NCBI GenBank assembly: GCA_021811315.1
Contig: JAJZPF010000002.1
Location: 1 to 64,000, forward strand
Reading direction: 5' to 3'
DNA: 64,000 nucleotides
Source of the DNA: a bacterium
GTDB taxonomy: Bacteria; Elusimicrobiota; Elusimicrobia; Elusimicrobiales; UBA9959
The translations under genes and the position numbers were made by a program. Within the stretch, counting starts at the first letter, position 1, and each line of letters begins with the position of its first letter. Under the pieces are notes generated by a model that was not told the origin of the DNA, did not search any database, and worked only from the letters and a program-made list of their open reading frames with translations. Shown here in pieces: positions 7,330 through 16,459 of this stretch.

Positions 7330-9150
7330 CTACTGGCTGGCGGCGGTTTCGCCGGCTTCTTCGAGGGCTTTCAGTTCCGCGGTGTTGGCGGTTATCTTGG
7401 CCTCGAGGGCGGTTATTTTGTCGCCCAGTTCTTTTACCTGCTTATAATCGGAATGGATCTCGGGGGCGGACATTTTGGCGGCGAGGGTCTCCACCGTTTT
7501 GCGGGTGTAGGCTATGTCTTTTTTCAGGGTCTCGGCGCGGCGGGTCTTTTTGCGGGCCTCGGCTTCCTGGCGCTTTTTTTCTTCGTAATCCGCGTTATCG
7601 GCTTTGGGCGCTTCTTTGGCGGTCTCTTTCTTTCTGGCGCCGGCGTTCTCGGCCTGGATCTGGTCCTGGCGGTAGCGGAAATAATCGTAGTTGCCGGGGT
7701 AGACGGTGGTCTTGCCCTGCTCTATGTGCACTACGGAGTCGGCGAGGGCGTTGATGAAATAGATGTCATGGCTGATGAAGCAGAGGGTGCCTTCGAATTC
7801 TTTAAGGGCGGCGACCAGCGCGTCGACGCTGGCCATGTCCAGGTGCGTCGTGGGCTCGTCCATCAGGATGACGTTGGGCGGGTCCATCAGCAGCTTCACC
7901 AGCATCAGGCGGCTCTTCTCTCCGCCGGAGAGGACATCGGTCTTCTTATAGACGTTGTCGCCGGGGAAAAGGAAGGTCCCGAGCACGGTCCTGACGGAGA
8001 GCTCCGGGTTCATCCGGTCATTATTCATCGCTTCCTGCAGCACGGTCTTGCGGGGGTCCAAAATGCCTTCGCGGTGCTGGGAGAAATAGCCGGTCTTGAC
8101 GTTCAGGCCGAGGACGCGCTCGCCGGAATCGGGCTCTATCACGCCAGCGAGCATTTTCAAAAGGGTGGATTTGCCGGCGCCGTTATGGCCGACGAAAGCC
8201 ATCTTCTGCCCGCGCTGCAGCTGGAAATCGAAGCCTTCGTAGACCCTTATCGGCTCGTGGTCGGGAACATTATAGACTTTGCTTATATTCCTCAGCTCCA
8301 GCACGTTGGTTCCGGTGCGGCTGGGCTGCGGGAAGCGCATCTTGACCGTCTTTACTTCCTGGATCAGCTCTATCCGTTCCAGCTTGTCCAGGCGCTTGAT
8401 CATGCTCTGCACGCGCGCGGCGGTGGAGACGCGGGCGCGGTTGCGGGCGATGAAGTCCTCCATCTGCGCTATCTCTTCCTGCTGCAGGCGCCAGGCGGAG
8501 TAGGTCTTTTCTTTCTCGGACTGGCGCTGGGCCAGGAAATTCTCGTAGTCGCCGTGGTAGACGCGCAGGGTCTTGTCCTGCAGCGAGACGATGGCGTTGC
8601 AGATCTTGTTTATGAAATCGCGGTCATGCGAGATGACGAAAATAGCTCCCTGGTAGCGGCCCAGGTATTCCTCCAGCCAGATGAGCGAGTCCAGGTCCAG
8701 GTGGTTGGTGGGCTCGTCCAGCAGCAGGAGGTCGGGTTTTTTGAGCAGCAGCTTGCCCATGGCCACGCGCATGGCCCAGCCGCCGCTCAGGGTATTCACT
8801 TTGCGCTCGAAATCGGTTACCTTGAAGCCGAGGCCCATCAGGATGGACTTGCCTTCGGCCTCTATGCGCCCGTCATAGTCCTCCACTCCGTCCAGGGTTT
8901 CCTCTATCACGGAGCGCTCGGAGGTAGGCGGGTTCTCCTGCGGCAGGTAGCCGACTACCACGCCTTTCTTGAACTGTATCTCGCCGTCGTCCGCTTCCTC
9001 GGCGCGCAGCATCATCTTGAAAAGGGTGGACTTGCCGGCGCCGTTGGGCCCGACCAGCGCGAAGCGCTCCCCTTCGTTTATCTGCAGGGAGGCGTCCTCG
9101 AAAAGGACCTGGGAAGAAAATGATTTACAAACGTTCCTGAGGGTTATCAT
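7330..9150 (-). CDS. ABC-F family ATPase (translation factor or antibiotic-protection type)
   Basis: The 606-residue cytoplasmic protein has two ABC domains and no membrane segments. Walker A motifs are GPNGAGKST (residues 34-42) and GHNGAGKST. Signatures are LSGGWAMRV and LSGGEKSRL, with Walker B/D-loops LLLDEPTNHLDL and ILMDEPTTHLDM. A linker between them and a charged coiled-coil C-terminus (about 500-595, rich in Lys/Glu/Ala) match the Uup/YheS-like branch. ABC-F proteins act on the ribosomal E site. Which subfamily this is, and any resistance role, cannot be read from sequence alone. Confidence 0.93.
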   Translation of the reverse strand: MITLRNVCKSFSSQVLFEDASLQINEGERFALVGPNGAGKSTLFKMMLRAEEADDGEIQFKKGVVVGYLPQENPPTSERSVIEETLDGVEDYDGRIEAEGKSILMGLGFKVTDFERKVNTLSGGWAMRVAMGKLLLKKPDLLLLDEPTNHLDLDSLIWLEEYLGRYQGAIFVISHDRDFINKICNAIVSLQDKTLRVYHGDYENFLAQRQSEKEKTYSAWRLQQEEIAQMEDFIARNRARVSTAARVQSMIKRLDKLERIELIQEVKTVKMRFPQPSRTGTNVLELRNISKVYNVPDHEPIRVYEGFDFQLQRGQKMAFVGHNGAGKSTLLKMLAGVIEPDSGERVLGLNVKTGYFSQHREGILDPRKTVLQEAMNNDRMNPELSVRTVLGTFLFPGDNVYKKTDVLSGGEKSRLMLVKLLMDPPNVILMDEPTTHLDMASVDALVAALKEFEGTLCFISHDIYFINALADSVVHIEQGKTTVYPGNYDYFRYRQDQIQAENAGARKKETAKEAPKADNADYEEKKRQEAEARKKTRRAETLKKDIAYTRKTVETLAAKMSAPEIHSDYKQVKELGDKITALEAKITANTAELKALEEAGETAASQ

Positions 9151-9280
9151 AGAAGAAAGCCGCGCCGTATAGCGCGATCAGTAGTTAAATTTTCCGGGAA
9201 CTGAGTAAGGACTTCTGTTCAGGCCGACCGGACTGGCAACGCTATTATTCTAGCATTTTCGGGGCCCCGAAAAAAGGCCC

Positions 9281-9296
9281 GCGCTTTTTATATAAT
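9281..9296 (+). promoter_or_regulatory. Candidate promoter -10 region
   Basis: A perfect TATAAT (9291-9296) stands at the end of the string gcgctttttatataat. A nearly identical string (15 of 16 bases) precedes hrpB at 17233-17248. No good -35 is visible. It would drive the two genes that follow. Confidence 0.5.
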
Positions 9297-9344
9297 TGAC
9301 GGAGGCCGGAATACGGCGCGCCGCTGAAAGCTATGGAGGTTCCT

Positions 9345-9617
9345 ATGACAGATACCGTTATAAATATAGGCTGGGCTGTGCTCTTCGCCCTTATCGGCGG
9401 CGCGGCCGGGGCTTTCCTGCTTATCTGGTTCTCTTCGCGCATTCCCGCCGTGTTCAATAAAATGACCCCCGACATGGACGAGGGCAAGGAAATAATACGC
9501 GGCAACCGCGCGGTGGCCGATTATTTCGGGCGCATAGTTTCAGCGGCCATACTCGGGGTCAGCATCATAATAGCCGCTGCCGTGCTGGGCGGCCTGATCG
9601 CGGCCCTCCACGGATGA
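9345..9617 (+). CDS. Small membrane protein, DUF350-like
   Basis: This 90-residue protein has two hydrophobic helices (about residues 8-28 and 62-86) flanking a central polar segment with DEGKEIIRGN. That segment resembles the E-x-x-I-x-x-GN motif of DUF350 proteins, so family assignment is tentative. The ATG at 9345 is preferred because GGAGG lies five bases upstream; an ATG at 9333 would remove that site. Its stop overlaps the start of the Hint/Tim44 gene by four bases, so they are coupled. Confidence 0.72.
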   Translation: MTDTVINIGWAVLFALIGGAAGAFLLIWFSSRIPAVFNKMTPDMDEGKEIIRGNRAVADYFGRIVSAAILGVSIIIAAAVLGGLIAALHG

Positions 9618-11413
9618 AATACCTGTTATTAGCGGCGATACTCCTCGCGCCCTGCGCGCCCGCCTGGTCCAGGGCCGGCGGAGGCGGAGGAGGCGGCGGC
9701 GGGGGCGGCTGCTTTCCGGCCGGGACCGGGGTTGCCACGGACTCCGGAGTGATCCCGATAGAAAAGCTAAAGCCCGGCGACCGGGTCATAGCTTTCTCGG
9801 ACGCCGGGCTGGTCCGCGCCGAGGTCAAGGAATTTTACGAGAAGAAAGACCGCCTTATGGTCATCAGGACCGGCAAGGGCAAGCTGACGGCCACCCCGGA
9901 GCACCCGCTGCTCACGCGCTTCGGTTTTAAGGAAGTGCGCGACCTGAAGAAAGGCATGGAGGTCGGCGTGCTGTCGGACGGGCGCCGCGTCTGGGCGAAG
10001 ATCAAGTCCATCAAGCCGGGCGGCGTCGCCGCGGTTTACAATATCGAGGTCGCCCCCCCGCACACCTTCATCGCCGACGGTTTCATCGTCCACAATAAAG
10101 GCGGCGGCTCTTTCGGCGGCGGCTCTTACAGCCGGGGCTATTACAGCAACGGGCACTACTACAGCCGCGGCAGGTCCTCCGGAGATAATCTGCTGTTCGC
10201 CATGGCGATCACGGTCCTCCTTATAAAGGGCTTTCTTTACCTGTCCGAGCGCGGGGGCGGCGGCGGGAGCACGGTGAAAAGCCAGCTCCTGCCGAACGGG
10301 AGCGTAACTCCCCGGGCCGAGGCCACGCTCGACATCCTCAGAAGCCTAGGGCGCAGGGAGGCGATGTTCAACCCCGATATGCTCGAAGGCCTGGTACGGG
10401 ACGTCTTCATCCGGGTGCAGACCGCCTGGCAGGCCCGCGACTACAGCACGCTGGGCGGGATCATGATGCCGAACCTTCACGCGGGGCACACCGCGAAAGT
10501 AGCCGCCATGAAAGAGCGGGGCGAGATAAACGTGATGGACGACCTTAAGATCCTCCATATAGATTTCGTCCACGTGCGCTGCCCGAAGGAGACGGAAGGC
10601 CGCTCTTTCACGGCCCTTATTACGGCCTCGGCCCGCGATTACACGATAAGCGAGGCCTCCGCCTCCGGCTCCGGGAGCGGCGTGGAGCCTTCCACGTTCC
10701 AGGAATTCTGGACCTTCTACCAGTTTAACGGGAACTGGGCCCTCGCCCGCATAGACCAGGTCGGCGAGCTGGACTTCATGCACGCCCCCAATCTGCCCGA
10801 CAGCCCGCAGAGCGCGGCGGCTTTCCAACAGGCCGCCGGCCTGGCCGGCCTCGCGGCCGCCGCGGCGGTTTCTTCCGCGCCGCGGGAGCTGCCCCCCGCC
10901 GAAGCGGGAAATATCGCCGGGGCGGCTGACGACCGCTGGGACAGGCAGAAGATGGAGATAGCCGCCACGCTGGCTTTCGAGAATGTCTACGAGGCCTGGG
11001 GAAAGAACGACGGTTCCCTGCTGAGCCCGGAGTTCGTCTCGGCCGAGGCGCTCGCCAAGCTGAAAAAAGTGATCGATGCCAGGAGGGCCGAGGGCCTGAC
11101 TTTCGAATTCGATAATTTGTTCGCGCGCAGGGCGGAAATAGTGCTGACCAGCCCGGCCGAGAAAAGCAGGATCCGCCTCGACGAATTCACCGCCAGGATA
11201 ACGGCCACCGCCGTGCGCGCGATGTTGCGCAACGGCAAGGAGCTGCACCGGGACGCGGCGCCGGCGCCTTTTACCGAATACTGGGTCTTCGGGCGCCAGA
11301 AAGACGATTGGAAAATGCGGGATATTCTGCCGCGCATGGAGCAGGAAGGGGCGGACACCACCCAGGACGGAGCTCCCACCCCGGTGCAGATAGAATGGTA
11401 TTGGGCGGCCTAG
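9614..11413 (+). CDS. Secreted or membrane Tim44-like protein interrupted by a Hint domain
   Basis: The 599-residue protein has a signal peptide (1-19), eleven consecutive Gly (22-32), and then a Hint/intein-like domain. That domain begins at Cys33 (CFPAGT), has block B TPEH (94-96) and ends VHN at Asn161. Lys-Gly-Gly-Gly follows, then a second glycine-rich stretch, a transmembrane helix (about 193-210), a Tim44-like domain (about 255-400), an Ala-rich linker and a second Tim44-like domain (about 435-590). Hint domains self-process proteins. Residue +1 is Lys rather than Cys/Ser/Thr, which in bacterial intein-like domains favours cleavage over splicing. It is coupled to the upstream DUF350-like gene. 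Confidence 0.85.
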   Translation: MKYLLLAAILLAPCAPAWSRAGGGGGGGGGGGCFPAGTGVATDSGVIPIEKLKPGDRVIAFSDAGLVRAEVKEFYEKKDRLMVIRTGKGKLTATPEHPLLTRFGFKEVRDLKKGMEVGVLSDGRRVWAKIKSIKPGGVAAVYNIEVAPPHTFIADGFIVHNKGGGSFGGGSYSRGYYSNGHYYSRGRSSGDNLLFAMAITVLLIKGFLYLSERGGGGGSTVKSQLLPNGSVTPRAEATLDILRSLGRREAMFNPDMLEGLVRDVFIRVQTAWQARDYSTLGGIMMPNLHAGHTAKVAAMKERGEINVMDDLKILHIDFVHVRCPKETEGRSFTALITASARDYTISEASASGSGSGVEPSTFQEFWTFYQFNGNWALARIDQVGELDFMHAPNLPDSPQSAAAFQQAAGLAGLAAAAAVSSAPRELPPAEAGNIAGAADDRWDRQKMEIAATLAFENVYEAWGKNDGSLLSPEFVSAEALAKLKKVIDARRAEGLTFEFDNLFARRAEIVLTSPAEKSRIRLDEFTARITATAVRAMLRNGKELHRDAAPAPFTEYWVFGRQKDDWKMRDILPRMEQEGADTTQDGAPTPVQIEWYWAA

Positions 11414-11441
11414 GCAAGGAGAAAGCGGCCGGCGGACCTTA

Positions 11442-11801
11442 TCAACCGACCAGCCTCACTTTATAGCCGGCCGCCTCGAGTTCGGCCTTAACGAAATCCC
11501 TCCGGTCGCCCTGTATTTCAAGGACGCCGTCCTTGACCGTCCCGCCAACGCCCAGACGCTTCTTGAATTTACTTAGCAGTTCTTCCTTTCCCGCCGGGTG
11601 CATGGGGAGTTTCTCTATCAGCGTGAGCCCGCTGCCTTTGCCGGTCCTCCGGAAGGAGACCCGCACCGGTTCGGTCTGAGTCCTCTTCCTGAGCTCCCCG
11701 GCCAGCCCCTCGGGGCAGGCGCAGGGCGTCTTGCCGCAGTTGGGGCAGCTGACTTTGCCGTCGGGCCCCGTCGAATATACCAGCCTGTCGTTATCGCCCA
11801 T
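11442..11801 (-). CDS. Sui1/eIF1-like translation factor (YciH family)
   Basis: This 119-residue protein has an N-terminal Cys cluster (CPNCGKTPCAC, about 19-29) that could bind zinc. A SUI1 domain (about 43-118) follows with RRTGKGSGLTLIEKL and the GVGGTVKDGVLEIQGD core typical of YciH/eIF1. The family can discriminate initiation codons and tRNA on the small subunit in vitro; its bacterial role is unsettled. It converges on the Tim44-like gene. Confidence 0.88.
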   Translation of the reverse strand: MGDNDRLVYSTGPDGKVSCPNCGKTPCACPEGLAGELRKRTQTEPVRVSFRRTGKGSGLTLIEKLPMHPAGKEELLSKFKKRLGVGGTVKDGVLEIQGDRRDFVKAELEAAGYKVRLVG

Positions 11802-11810
11802 ATAAAACTC

Positions 11811-13205
11811 CTAGAAATTAGAAACGTTCCACTCCGCCTCTTCTTCCTCCCGCGGCAGCTCGGGCGCGGGCGGCGGCTTTACCAGGGACATGCGCTTCCA
11901 GCGCCCGGTATTGAAATAAACCCAGGAAAGGGCCAGGCCGGTGATCCAGGCCGCCGGCACTCCCCACCAGATCCCGTCCGTGCCCATGCGGGCGGAGAGG
12001 TAAGTTGAAACGGGGACCCTTATGCCCCAGAGGGCCAGGACGGTAACCAGCATCGGAAAAAAAGTATCCCCGGCGCCGCGCAGCGCCCCGTTTATTACGA
12101 ACATGCTGGAAAAAACGATATAGAACCCACCGACGATAAGCAGGTAGCGGCTGCCTATGGCGACCACGGCCGGGTCGGAGTTGAACATCGAAATAAGATG
12201 CCAGCCGAAAACGACGACCAGCAGGGTAGTAAGCAGCGAAGTCGCGCCGGAGATATAGAGGGACATCCTAAGCCCCCTCTTCACGCGCTCCATCTTGCCC
12301 GCGCCGATATTCTGCCCGACGAAAGTGGAGATGGCGATAGACAGGCTCATGGCCGGCATCACGGCGAAAGTGTCGACCCGGCCGGCCGCGGTAAAAGCGG
12401 CCACCGCGTCGGTGCCGAAGCCGTTCACGAGCCGCGTCAGCGCCATCATGCCGCCCGCGACCAGCATCTGCTGCACTCCCGACGGGAGGCCTATAGCCAG
12501 GCTCTGTTTGAAGATAGCCCGGTCGAATTCGAAACCCTTTAGCCTGAACCTCAGCACCGGGTGGGTTTTATTCAGGTAGAGCACCGCCAGCAGGAAGGAA
12601 AAAGCCTGCGCTATCACCGTGGCCCAGGCGGAGCCGGCTATCCCCCAGTGCAGCACGGTGACGAAAAGGAGAACGAGCGCTATATTAAGGATAGTGGAAA
12701 AAACGAGGAAATAAAGCGGGGTCTTCGAATCCCCGAGCCCGCGCAGGATCGAGCTGAGGGTATTGTAGCTGAAAAGGAAGACCAGGCCGCCGAAGGTAAT
12801 GCGCAGGAAGGTAAGCGCCTGGGGAAAGATATCGGCCGGTGTATTCAGCAGTTTAAGTATGGTTCCGGAAAAAGCCAGGCCCGCCCCCGTAGCGAGCAGG
12901 GAAGAGACGAACAGGAAAATGTACGAGGTATCCACCGCCCGGCGCACGCGGGCCATGTCCTTGGCGCCGTAGAATTGGGAGATAAGCACTGAAAAACCCA
13001 AGGTGGCGCCCATGATGAGCGACACTAAAAGGAAAAGTATGGGAAAGCTCGCCCCGACGGCGGCCAGCGCGGACTTGCCGATCGCCCGGCCCACGATGAT
13101 GCTGTCCACAACGTTGTAAGACTGCTGGAACACGTTCCCGATGAGCATGGGCACGGTGAAATTCCAGATCAGCCTGCCTTCCCCGCCGGTGGTAAGGTCT
13201 TTCAT
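11811..13205 (-). CDS. MATE family efflux transporter (second copy)
   Basis: The 464-residue, roughly twelve-helix protein is a second MATE carrier, distinct from that at 2897-4264. Its N-terminus (GGEGRLIWNFTVPMLIGNVFQQSYNVVDS) and FGTDAVAAFTAAGRVD segment are characteristic of the DinF/VmrA-like branch. A C-terminal acidic tail (EEEEAEW) follows the last helix. It begins immediately after the stop of the phosphatase gene, so both are probably on one transcript. Substrate is unknown. Confidence 0.9.
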   Translation of the reverse strand: MKDLTTGGEGRLIWNFTVPMLIGNVFQQSYNVVDSIIVGRAIGKSALAAVGASFPILFLLVSLIMGATLGFSVLISQFYGAKDMARVRRAVDTSYIFLFVSSLLATGAGLAFSGTILKLLNTPADIFPQALTFLRITFGGLVFLFSYNTLSSILRGLGDSKTPLYFLVFSTILNIALVLLFVTVLHWGIAGSAWATVIAQAFSFLLAVLYLNKTHPVLRFRLKGFEFDRAIFKQSLAIGLPSGVQQMLVAGGMMALTRLVNGFGTDAVAAFTAAGRVDTFAVMPAMSLSIAISTFVGQNIGAGKMERVKRGLRMSLYISGATSLLTTLLVVVFGWHLISMFNSDPAVVAIGSRYLLIVGGFYIVFSSMFVINGALRGAGDTFFPMLVTVLALWGIRVPVSTYLSARMGTDGIWWGVPAAWITGLALSWVYFNTGRWKRMSLVKPPPAPELPREEEEAEWNVSNF

Positions 13206-13913
13206 TTATTTGGCGGCCGGTTCTTTTACGAGCAGGCCCTTCAGCGTTTCCATGTCCGCCCTGAACGCCGGGCTTTTTTTATAGGCGCGGTAAAGTTTGT
13301 CGGCCAGCTTTTTGCCCGCCTCTATGTCGGAAGGGTGGTGCACCCCCCCGATCACCCTGTCCAGGGCCGCCTCGTCCGCGCGGGCTAAAAAAACTCTCTT
13401 ACGGGAGGGAACCAGGTCCGCGAGCATCAGCGCGAACAGGCGCGAGATCGTGGCGTGGCCGCTTGGATAGGCCAGCCCGCCGATACGGCCAAGGCAGGGC
13501 TCCAGAGCCGGGTCGCGGAGGAAAGGCCGCGGCCTTTTAAAGACCTCCTTAATGTCCGCGGCCGCGCCGTCGGTTTCGGTCTTCACCCTTCCGAGGATTA
13601 AGGCGGCCTCTCCAGGCAGCGGCTTCGCGAAAGGGCTGATGTCGCCGAAAAATTCTTCATAGCCGGCGTGCGCGCCGGCTTTCGCCCTGGCGCAGTCCCG
13701 CGGGGCGCGCCTCTTTTGCCAGTCAAGAACTATGGCCAGGTCAGCTTTGTCTTTTTTCGAGCCGGCCTCCGGCGGGGCCGGGAAATCCGGGAATTTCTGC
13801 TGGTCCGCGCTTATATAATAAGTCGTGCGCGGGATCACCCATTCTTCGGAATGGAGGAAGACGGGAAAGAGGAGCGCGGCCGCGAGGCTTAAAAGAAGTT
13901 TCCGTGGTTTCAT
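13206..13913 (-). CDS. Class A acid phosphatase-like PAP2 protein
   Basis: The 235-residue protein has a signal peptide (MKPRKLLLSLAAALLFP) and the three phosphatase motifs K-x6-RP (KEVFKRPRP), PSGH and R-x5-H-x3-D (RVIGGVHHPSD). The Ser that normally precedes the Arg of the third motif is Asp here. Class A non-specific acid phosphatases hydrolyse phosphomonoesters in the periplasm. The ATG at 13913 is chosen over an in-frame TTG at 13928. No ribosome site is seen, and a TACAAT box ends six bases before the ATG, so the mRNA may be leaderless. Confidence 0.85.
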   Translation of the reverse strand: MKPRKLLLSLAAALLFPVFLHSEEWVIPRTTYYISADQQKFPDFPAPPEAGSKKDKADLAIVLDWQKRRAPRDCARAKAGAHAGYEEFFGDISPFAKPLPGEAALILGRVKTETDGAAADIKEVFKRPRPFLRDPALEPCLGRIGGLAYPSGHATISRLFALMLADLVPSRKRVFLARADEAALDRVIGGVHHPSDIEAGKKLADKLYRAYKKSPAFRADMETLKGLLVKEPAAK

Positions 13914-13919
13914 AGCTAA

Positions 13920-13925
13920 ATTGTA
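13920..13925 (-). promoter_or_regulatory. -10 box giving a possibly leaderless phosphatase mRNA
   Basis: TACAAT on the minus strand ends six bases before the ATG at 13913. With the usual -10 spacing transcription would begin at or next to the A of the start codon. No consensus -35 is visible. Confidence 0.45.
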
Positions 13926-13964
13926 CAAAACAAGCCCGCCGCCGCCGGTCCCTGGAACGCGGGT

Positions 13965-14861
13965 TTAAAAATTTTCCAGGAACGCTTTTTCCGCGGGCGA
14001 GGCGGCCCGGCCTTTAAGCCTGACCAGCGAGATCCGGTTTATCAGCTCCGGCCTGCCGGTCCTGACCGCCTTTACGGAGCCGGCTTTCAGTTCCTTTTCC
14101 ACCAGGTATTCAGGGACTATCCCCAGCCCCAGCCCGCCCTTGATGCCGTTCAGGATGGCCTGCACGCTTTCCACCGTCAGCACTACTTTCAATCCGGGGA
14201 AACTCTTATCGTAATGGTGGCGGAACCAGTTGAGCAGCGCGGGCCGGCCGTGGGAATAGTCGAGGAAGTCGCAGCCGGCCAGGGCTGCCGGGTCCGCCCC
14301 GCTTTTCAGCCGCGCCGAGTAATACCCGGCCGAGCTGGCCAGAACGAGTTTTTCCGTCAGGACCGAAGAAACGGTAAAAGGAGGCAGGTTCTTGCCCCCC
14401 CTTCCCGGGAAGATATCCGCGAAGACGAAATCAAGCTCTCCCGCGGCCAGCCTCGGGAGCAGCACGTCGGGATGGCCAAGCGAAACCTCGAAGAATACCG
14501 CAGGGTGCTTCCGCCTGAAGGCCGCGACCAGCTCCACCAGGTTCCGGGACCCGAATTCCACAGGCGCCCCGATACGCAGAACGCCGCGCGGCCCCGATTT
14601 TTCAGCTTCCAGCCAGGCCAGGCCTCCCTCCAGGTTGCGCACGAAAGGCTCGATTATCTCGTAAAGGCTGCCTGCCGCGGCGGTAGGAACCAGTTTTTTA
14701 TGCAGCCTTACGAAAAGCTGGGTTTTCAGCTCGCGCTCAAGCTTGCCCAGGCTCTGGCTGACTGCGGACTGGCTTATATACAGTTCCCTGGCGGCGGCGG
14801 CGGCGCTCTTGTGCCGGTAAATGGTGTAGAAGACCTTAAGGCGGTTGAAATCTGTTAGCAT
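13965..14861 (-). CDS. LysR-type transcriptional regulator
   Basis: This 298-residue protein has an N-terminal winged helix-turn-helix (about 1-60, with SAAAAARELYISQSAVSQSLGKLE) and a C-terminal substrate-binding domain (about 90-290). It is divergent from the sahH gene, a typical layout for LysR regulators and their targets, so control of S-adenosylhomocysteine or methionine metabolism is a reasonable inference. An 11-base palindrome (AAGTATTACTT) touches its start codon and may be an autoregulatory site. Confidence 0.92.
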   Translation of the reverse strand: MLTDFNRLKVFYTIYRHKSAAAAARELYISQSAVSQSLGKLERELKTQLFVRLHKKLVPTAAAGSLYEIIEPFVRNLEGGLAWLEAEKSGPRGVLRIGAPVEFGSRNLVELVAAFRRKHPAVFFEVSLGHPDVLLPRLAAGELDFVFADIFPGRGGKNLPPFTVSSVLTEKLVLASSAGYYSARLKSGADPAALAGCDFLDYSHGRPALLNWFRHHYDKSFPGLKVVLTVESVQAILNGIKGGLGLGIVPEYLVEKELKAGSVKAVRTGRPELINRISLVRLKGRAASPAEKAFLENF

Positions 14862-14872
14862 AAGTATTACTT
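14862..14872. promoter_or_regulatory. Candidate LysR operator
   Basis: AAGTA-T-TACTT is a perfect interrupted palindrome directly upstream of the lysR start and within the 93-base divergent gap. Its A/T-rich dyad fits a LysR half-site, but the assignment is by position only. Confidence 0.4.
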
Positions 14873-14919
14873 AACCTGTGGTTGTTATTTATTAATTTTA
14901 CTAAATTGAGGCCATAGGG

Positions 14920-14925
14920 TACAAT
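14920..14925 (+). promoter_or_regulatory. -10 box for sahH
   Basis: TACAAT lies 29 bases before the sahH ATG. A weak TTTTAC (14896-14901) is 18 bases upstream as a possible -35. GGAGG precedes the ATG at the proper distance. The leader is too short for a SAH riboswitch. Confidence 0.45.
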
Positions 14926-14954
14926 ATAGGGAAGACAAGACACAGGAGGCATTT

Positions 14955-16388
14955 ATGAACACCGCACTTAAGGAGAAAGCAAAAACCATGAAGAACGACT
15001 TTAAAGTTAAAGATATGAGCCTGGCCGCCCTCGGCCGCCGCGAGATAGAGATCGCGGAAAAAGAGATGCCCGGCCTGATGTCCCTCCGCGAAAAATTCGG
15101 AGCGAAAAAGCCCCTCAAGGGCGCGCGCGTGATGGGCTCCCTCCACATGACCGTCCAGACCGCCGTCCTTATCGAGACGCTCTCCGCCCTCGGCGCCGAA
15201 GTGCGCTGGTGCTCCTGCAATATTTTCTCGACCTCCGACCAGGCCGCCGCGGCCATCGCCGCCACCGGCATCCCGGTCTTCGCCTGGAAGGGCGAGACCC
15301 TGGCCGAATACTGGTGGTGCACCGAGCGCGCCCTCGACTTCGGCGGCGGCAAAGGCCCCCACCTCATAGTCGACGACGGCGGCGACGCCACCATGATGAT
15401 GCACCGCGGCGTCGCGGCGGAAAAGAACGCGAAGATACTCGACGCTAAAGCCGACTGCGAGGACGAGCAGGAACTGAACAAGTGCCTGAAAGCAATCCTC
15501 AAATCCTCCCCCAAGCGCTGGCATTTGGCCGTGAAGGACTGGAAGGGCGTCTCCGAGGAGACCACTACCGGCGTCCACCGCCTGTACCAGATGCACGAAG
15601 CCGGCCAGCTGATGGTCCCCGCGATCAACGTGAACGATTCCGTGACCAAGTCCAAGTTCGACAACCTCTACGGCTGCCGCGAATCCCTGGCCGACGGCAT
15701 CAAGCGCGCCACCGACGTGATGATCGCCGGCAAGGTCGTGGTGGTCTGCGGCTACGGCGACGTGGGCAAAGGCTGCGCCCGCTCCATGCACGGCTTCGGC
15801 GCCCGCGTCATCGTCACCGAGATCGACCCGATCTGCGCCCTGCAGGCCGCGATGGAAGGCTTCGAAGTGGCCACCGTCGAGGACACCCTCGGCGCCGGCG
15901 ACATCTACGTCACCACCACCGGCAACAAGGACATCATCCGCCTCGAGCATATGCTCAAGATGAAAGACCAGGCCATCGTCTGCAATATCGGCCATTTCGA
16001 CAACGAGATCCAGGTGGAAGCGCTGAAGAAGGCCAAGGGCGTGAAGCAGGTCAACATTAAGCCCCAGGTGGACCGCTTCGACCTGCCCAACGGCCGCTCG
16101 ATGTACCTCCTGGCCGAAGGCCGCCTCGTGAACCTCGGCTGCGCCAAGGGACACCCGTCCTTCGTGATGAGCAATTCCTTCACCAACCAGACCCTGGCCC
16201 AGATAGAGCTCTGGACCAAGAAAATGGCCGTAGGCGTGACCCGCCTGCCCAAGCACCTGGACGAGGAAGTCGCCCGCCTGCACCTCGAGAAGATCGGCGT
16301 GAAGCTGACCAAGCTCACCAAGGACCAGGCCGCCTACATAGGCGTGACGCAGGACGGCCCTTACAAGCCGGACCATTACCGCTACTAA
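14955..16388 (+). CDS. ahcY: S-adenosylhomocysteinase
   Basis: The 477-residue NAD+-dependent enzyme splits S-adenosyl-L-homocysteine into adenosine and homocysteine in the activated methyl cycle. The NAD-binding GYGDVGKG lies at residues 266-273, the substrate region includes the DDGGDAT segment, and the C-terminus ends in the PDHYRY that reaches the partner subunit's NAD site. Length fits the family's longer bacterial form. It has a strong AGGAGG site, a strong terminator at 16406, and is divergent from the LysR gene. Confidence 0.97.
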   Translation: MNTALKEKAKTMKNDFKVKDMSLAALGRREIEIAEKEMPGLMSLREKFGAKKPLKGARVMGSLHMTVQTAVLIETLSALGAEVRWCSCNIFSTSDQAAAAIAATGIPVFAWKGETLAEYWWCTERALDFGGGKGPHLIVDDGGDATMMMHRGVAAEKNAKILDAKADCEDEQELNKCLKAILKSSPKRWHLAVKDWKGVSEETTTGVHRLYQMHEAGQLMVPAINVNDSVTKSKFDNLYGCRESLADGIKRATDVMIAGKVVVVCGYGDVGKGCARSMHGFGARVIVTEIDPICALQAAMEGFEVATVEDTLGAGDIYVTTTGNKDIIRLEHMLKMKDQAIVCNIGHFDNEIQVEALKKAKGVKQVNIKPQVDRFDLPNGRSMYLLAEGRLVNLGCAKGHPSFVMSNSFTNQTLAQIELWTKKMAVGVTRLPKHLDEEVARLHLEKIGVKLTKLTKDQAAYIGVTQDGPYKPDHYRY

Positions 16389-16405
16389 GGCATAGCAAAA
16401 AAAGA

Positions 16406-16436
16406 AAGCCCGGGCCGAAAGCCCGGGCTTTTTTTG
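16406..16436 (+). terminator. Rho-independent terminator after ahcY
   Basis: A ten-base-pair stem (aagcccgggc / gcccgggctt) with a CGAAA loop is followed by a T-run. It begins 17 bases after the stop codon. Confidence 0.92.
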
Positions 16437-16459
16437 TTATCATACAGGCAGGGGGATAC

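Noticed and set aside
7234-9123. 629-codon open frame on the plus strand
   Set aside because: Antisense to the ABC-F gene, whose two complete ATPase domains leave no doubt about the coding strand.
14926-14954. SAH riboswitch in front of ahcY
   Set aside because: Only about 25-30 bases separate the likely transcription start from the ATG, too short for the aptamer.
14901-16376. 491-codon open frame on the minus strand
   Set aside because: Antisense to S-adenosylhomocysteinase, which matches its family end to end.
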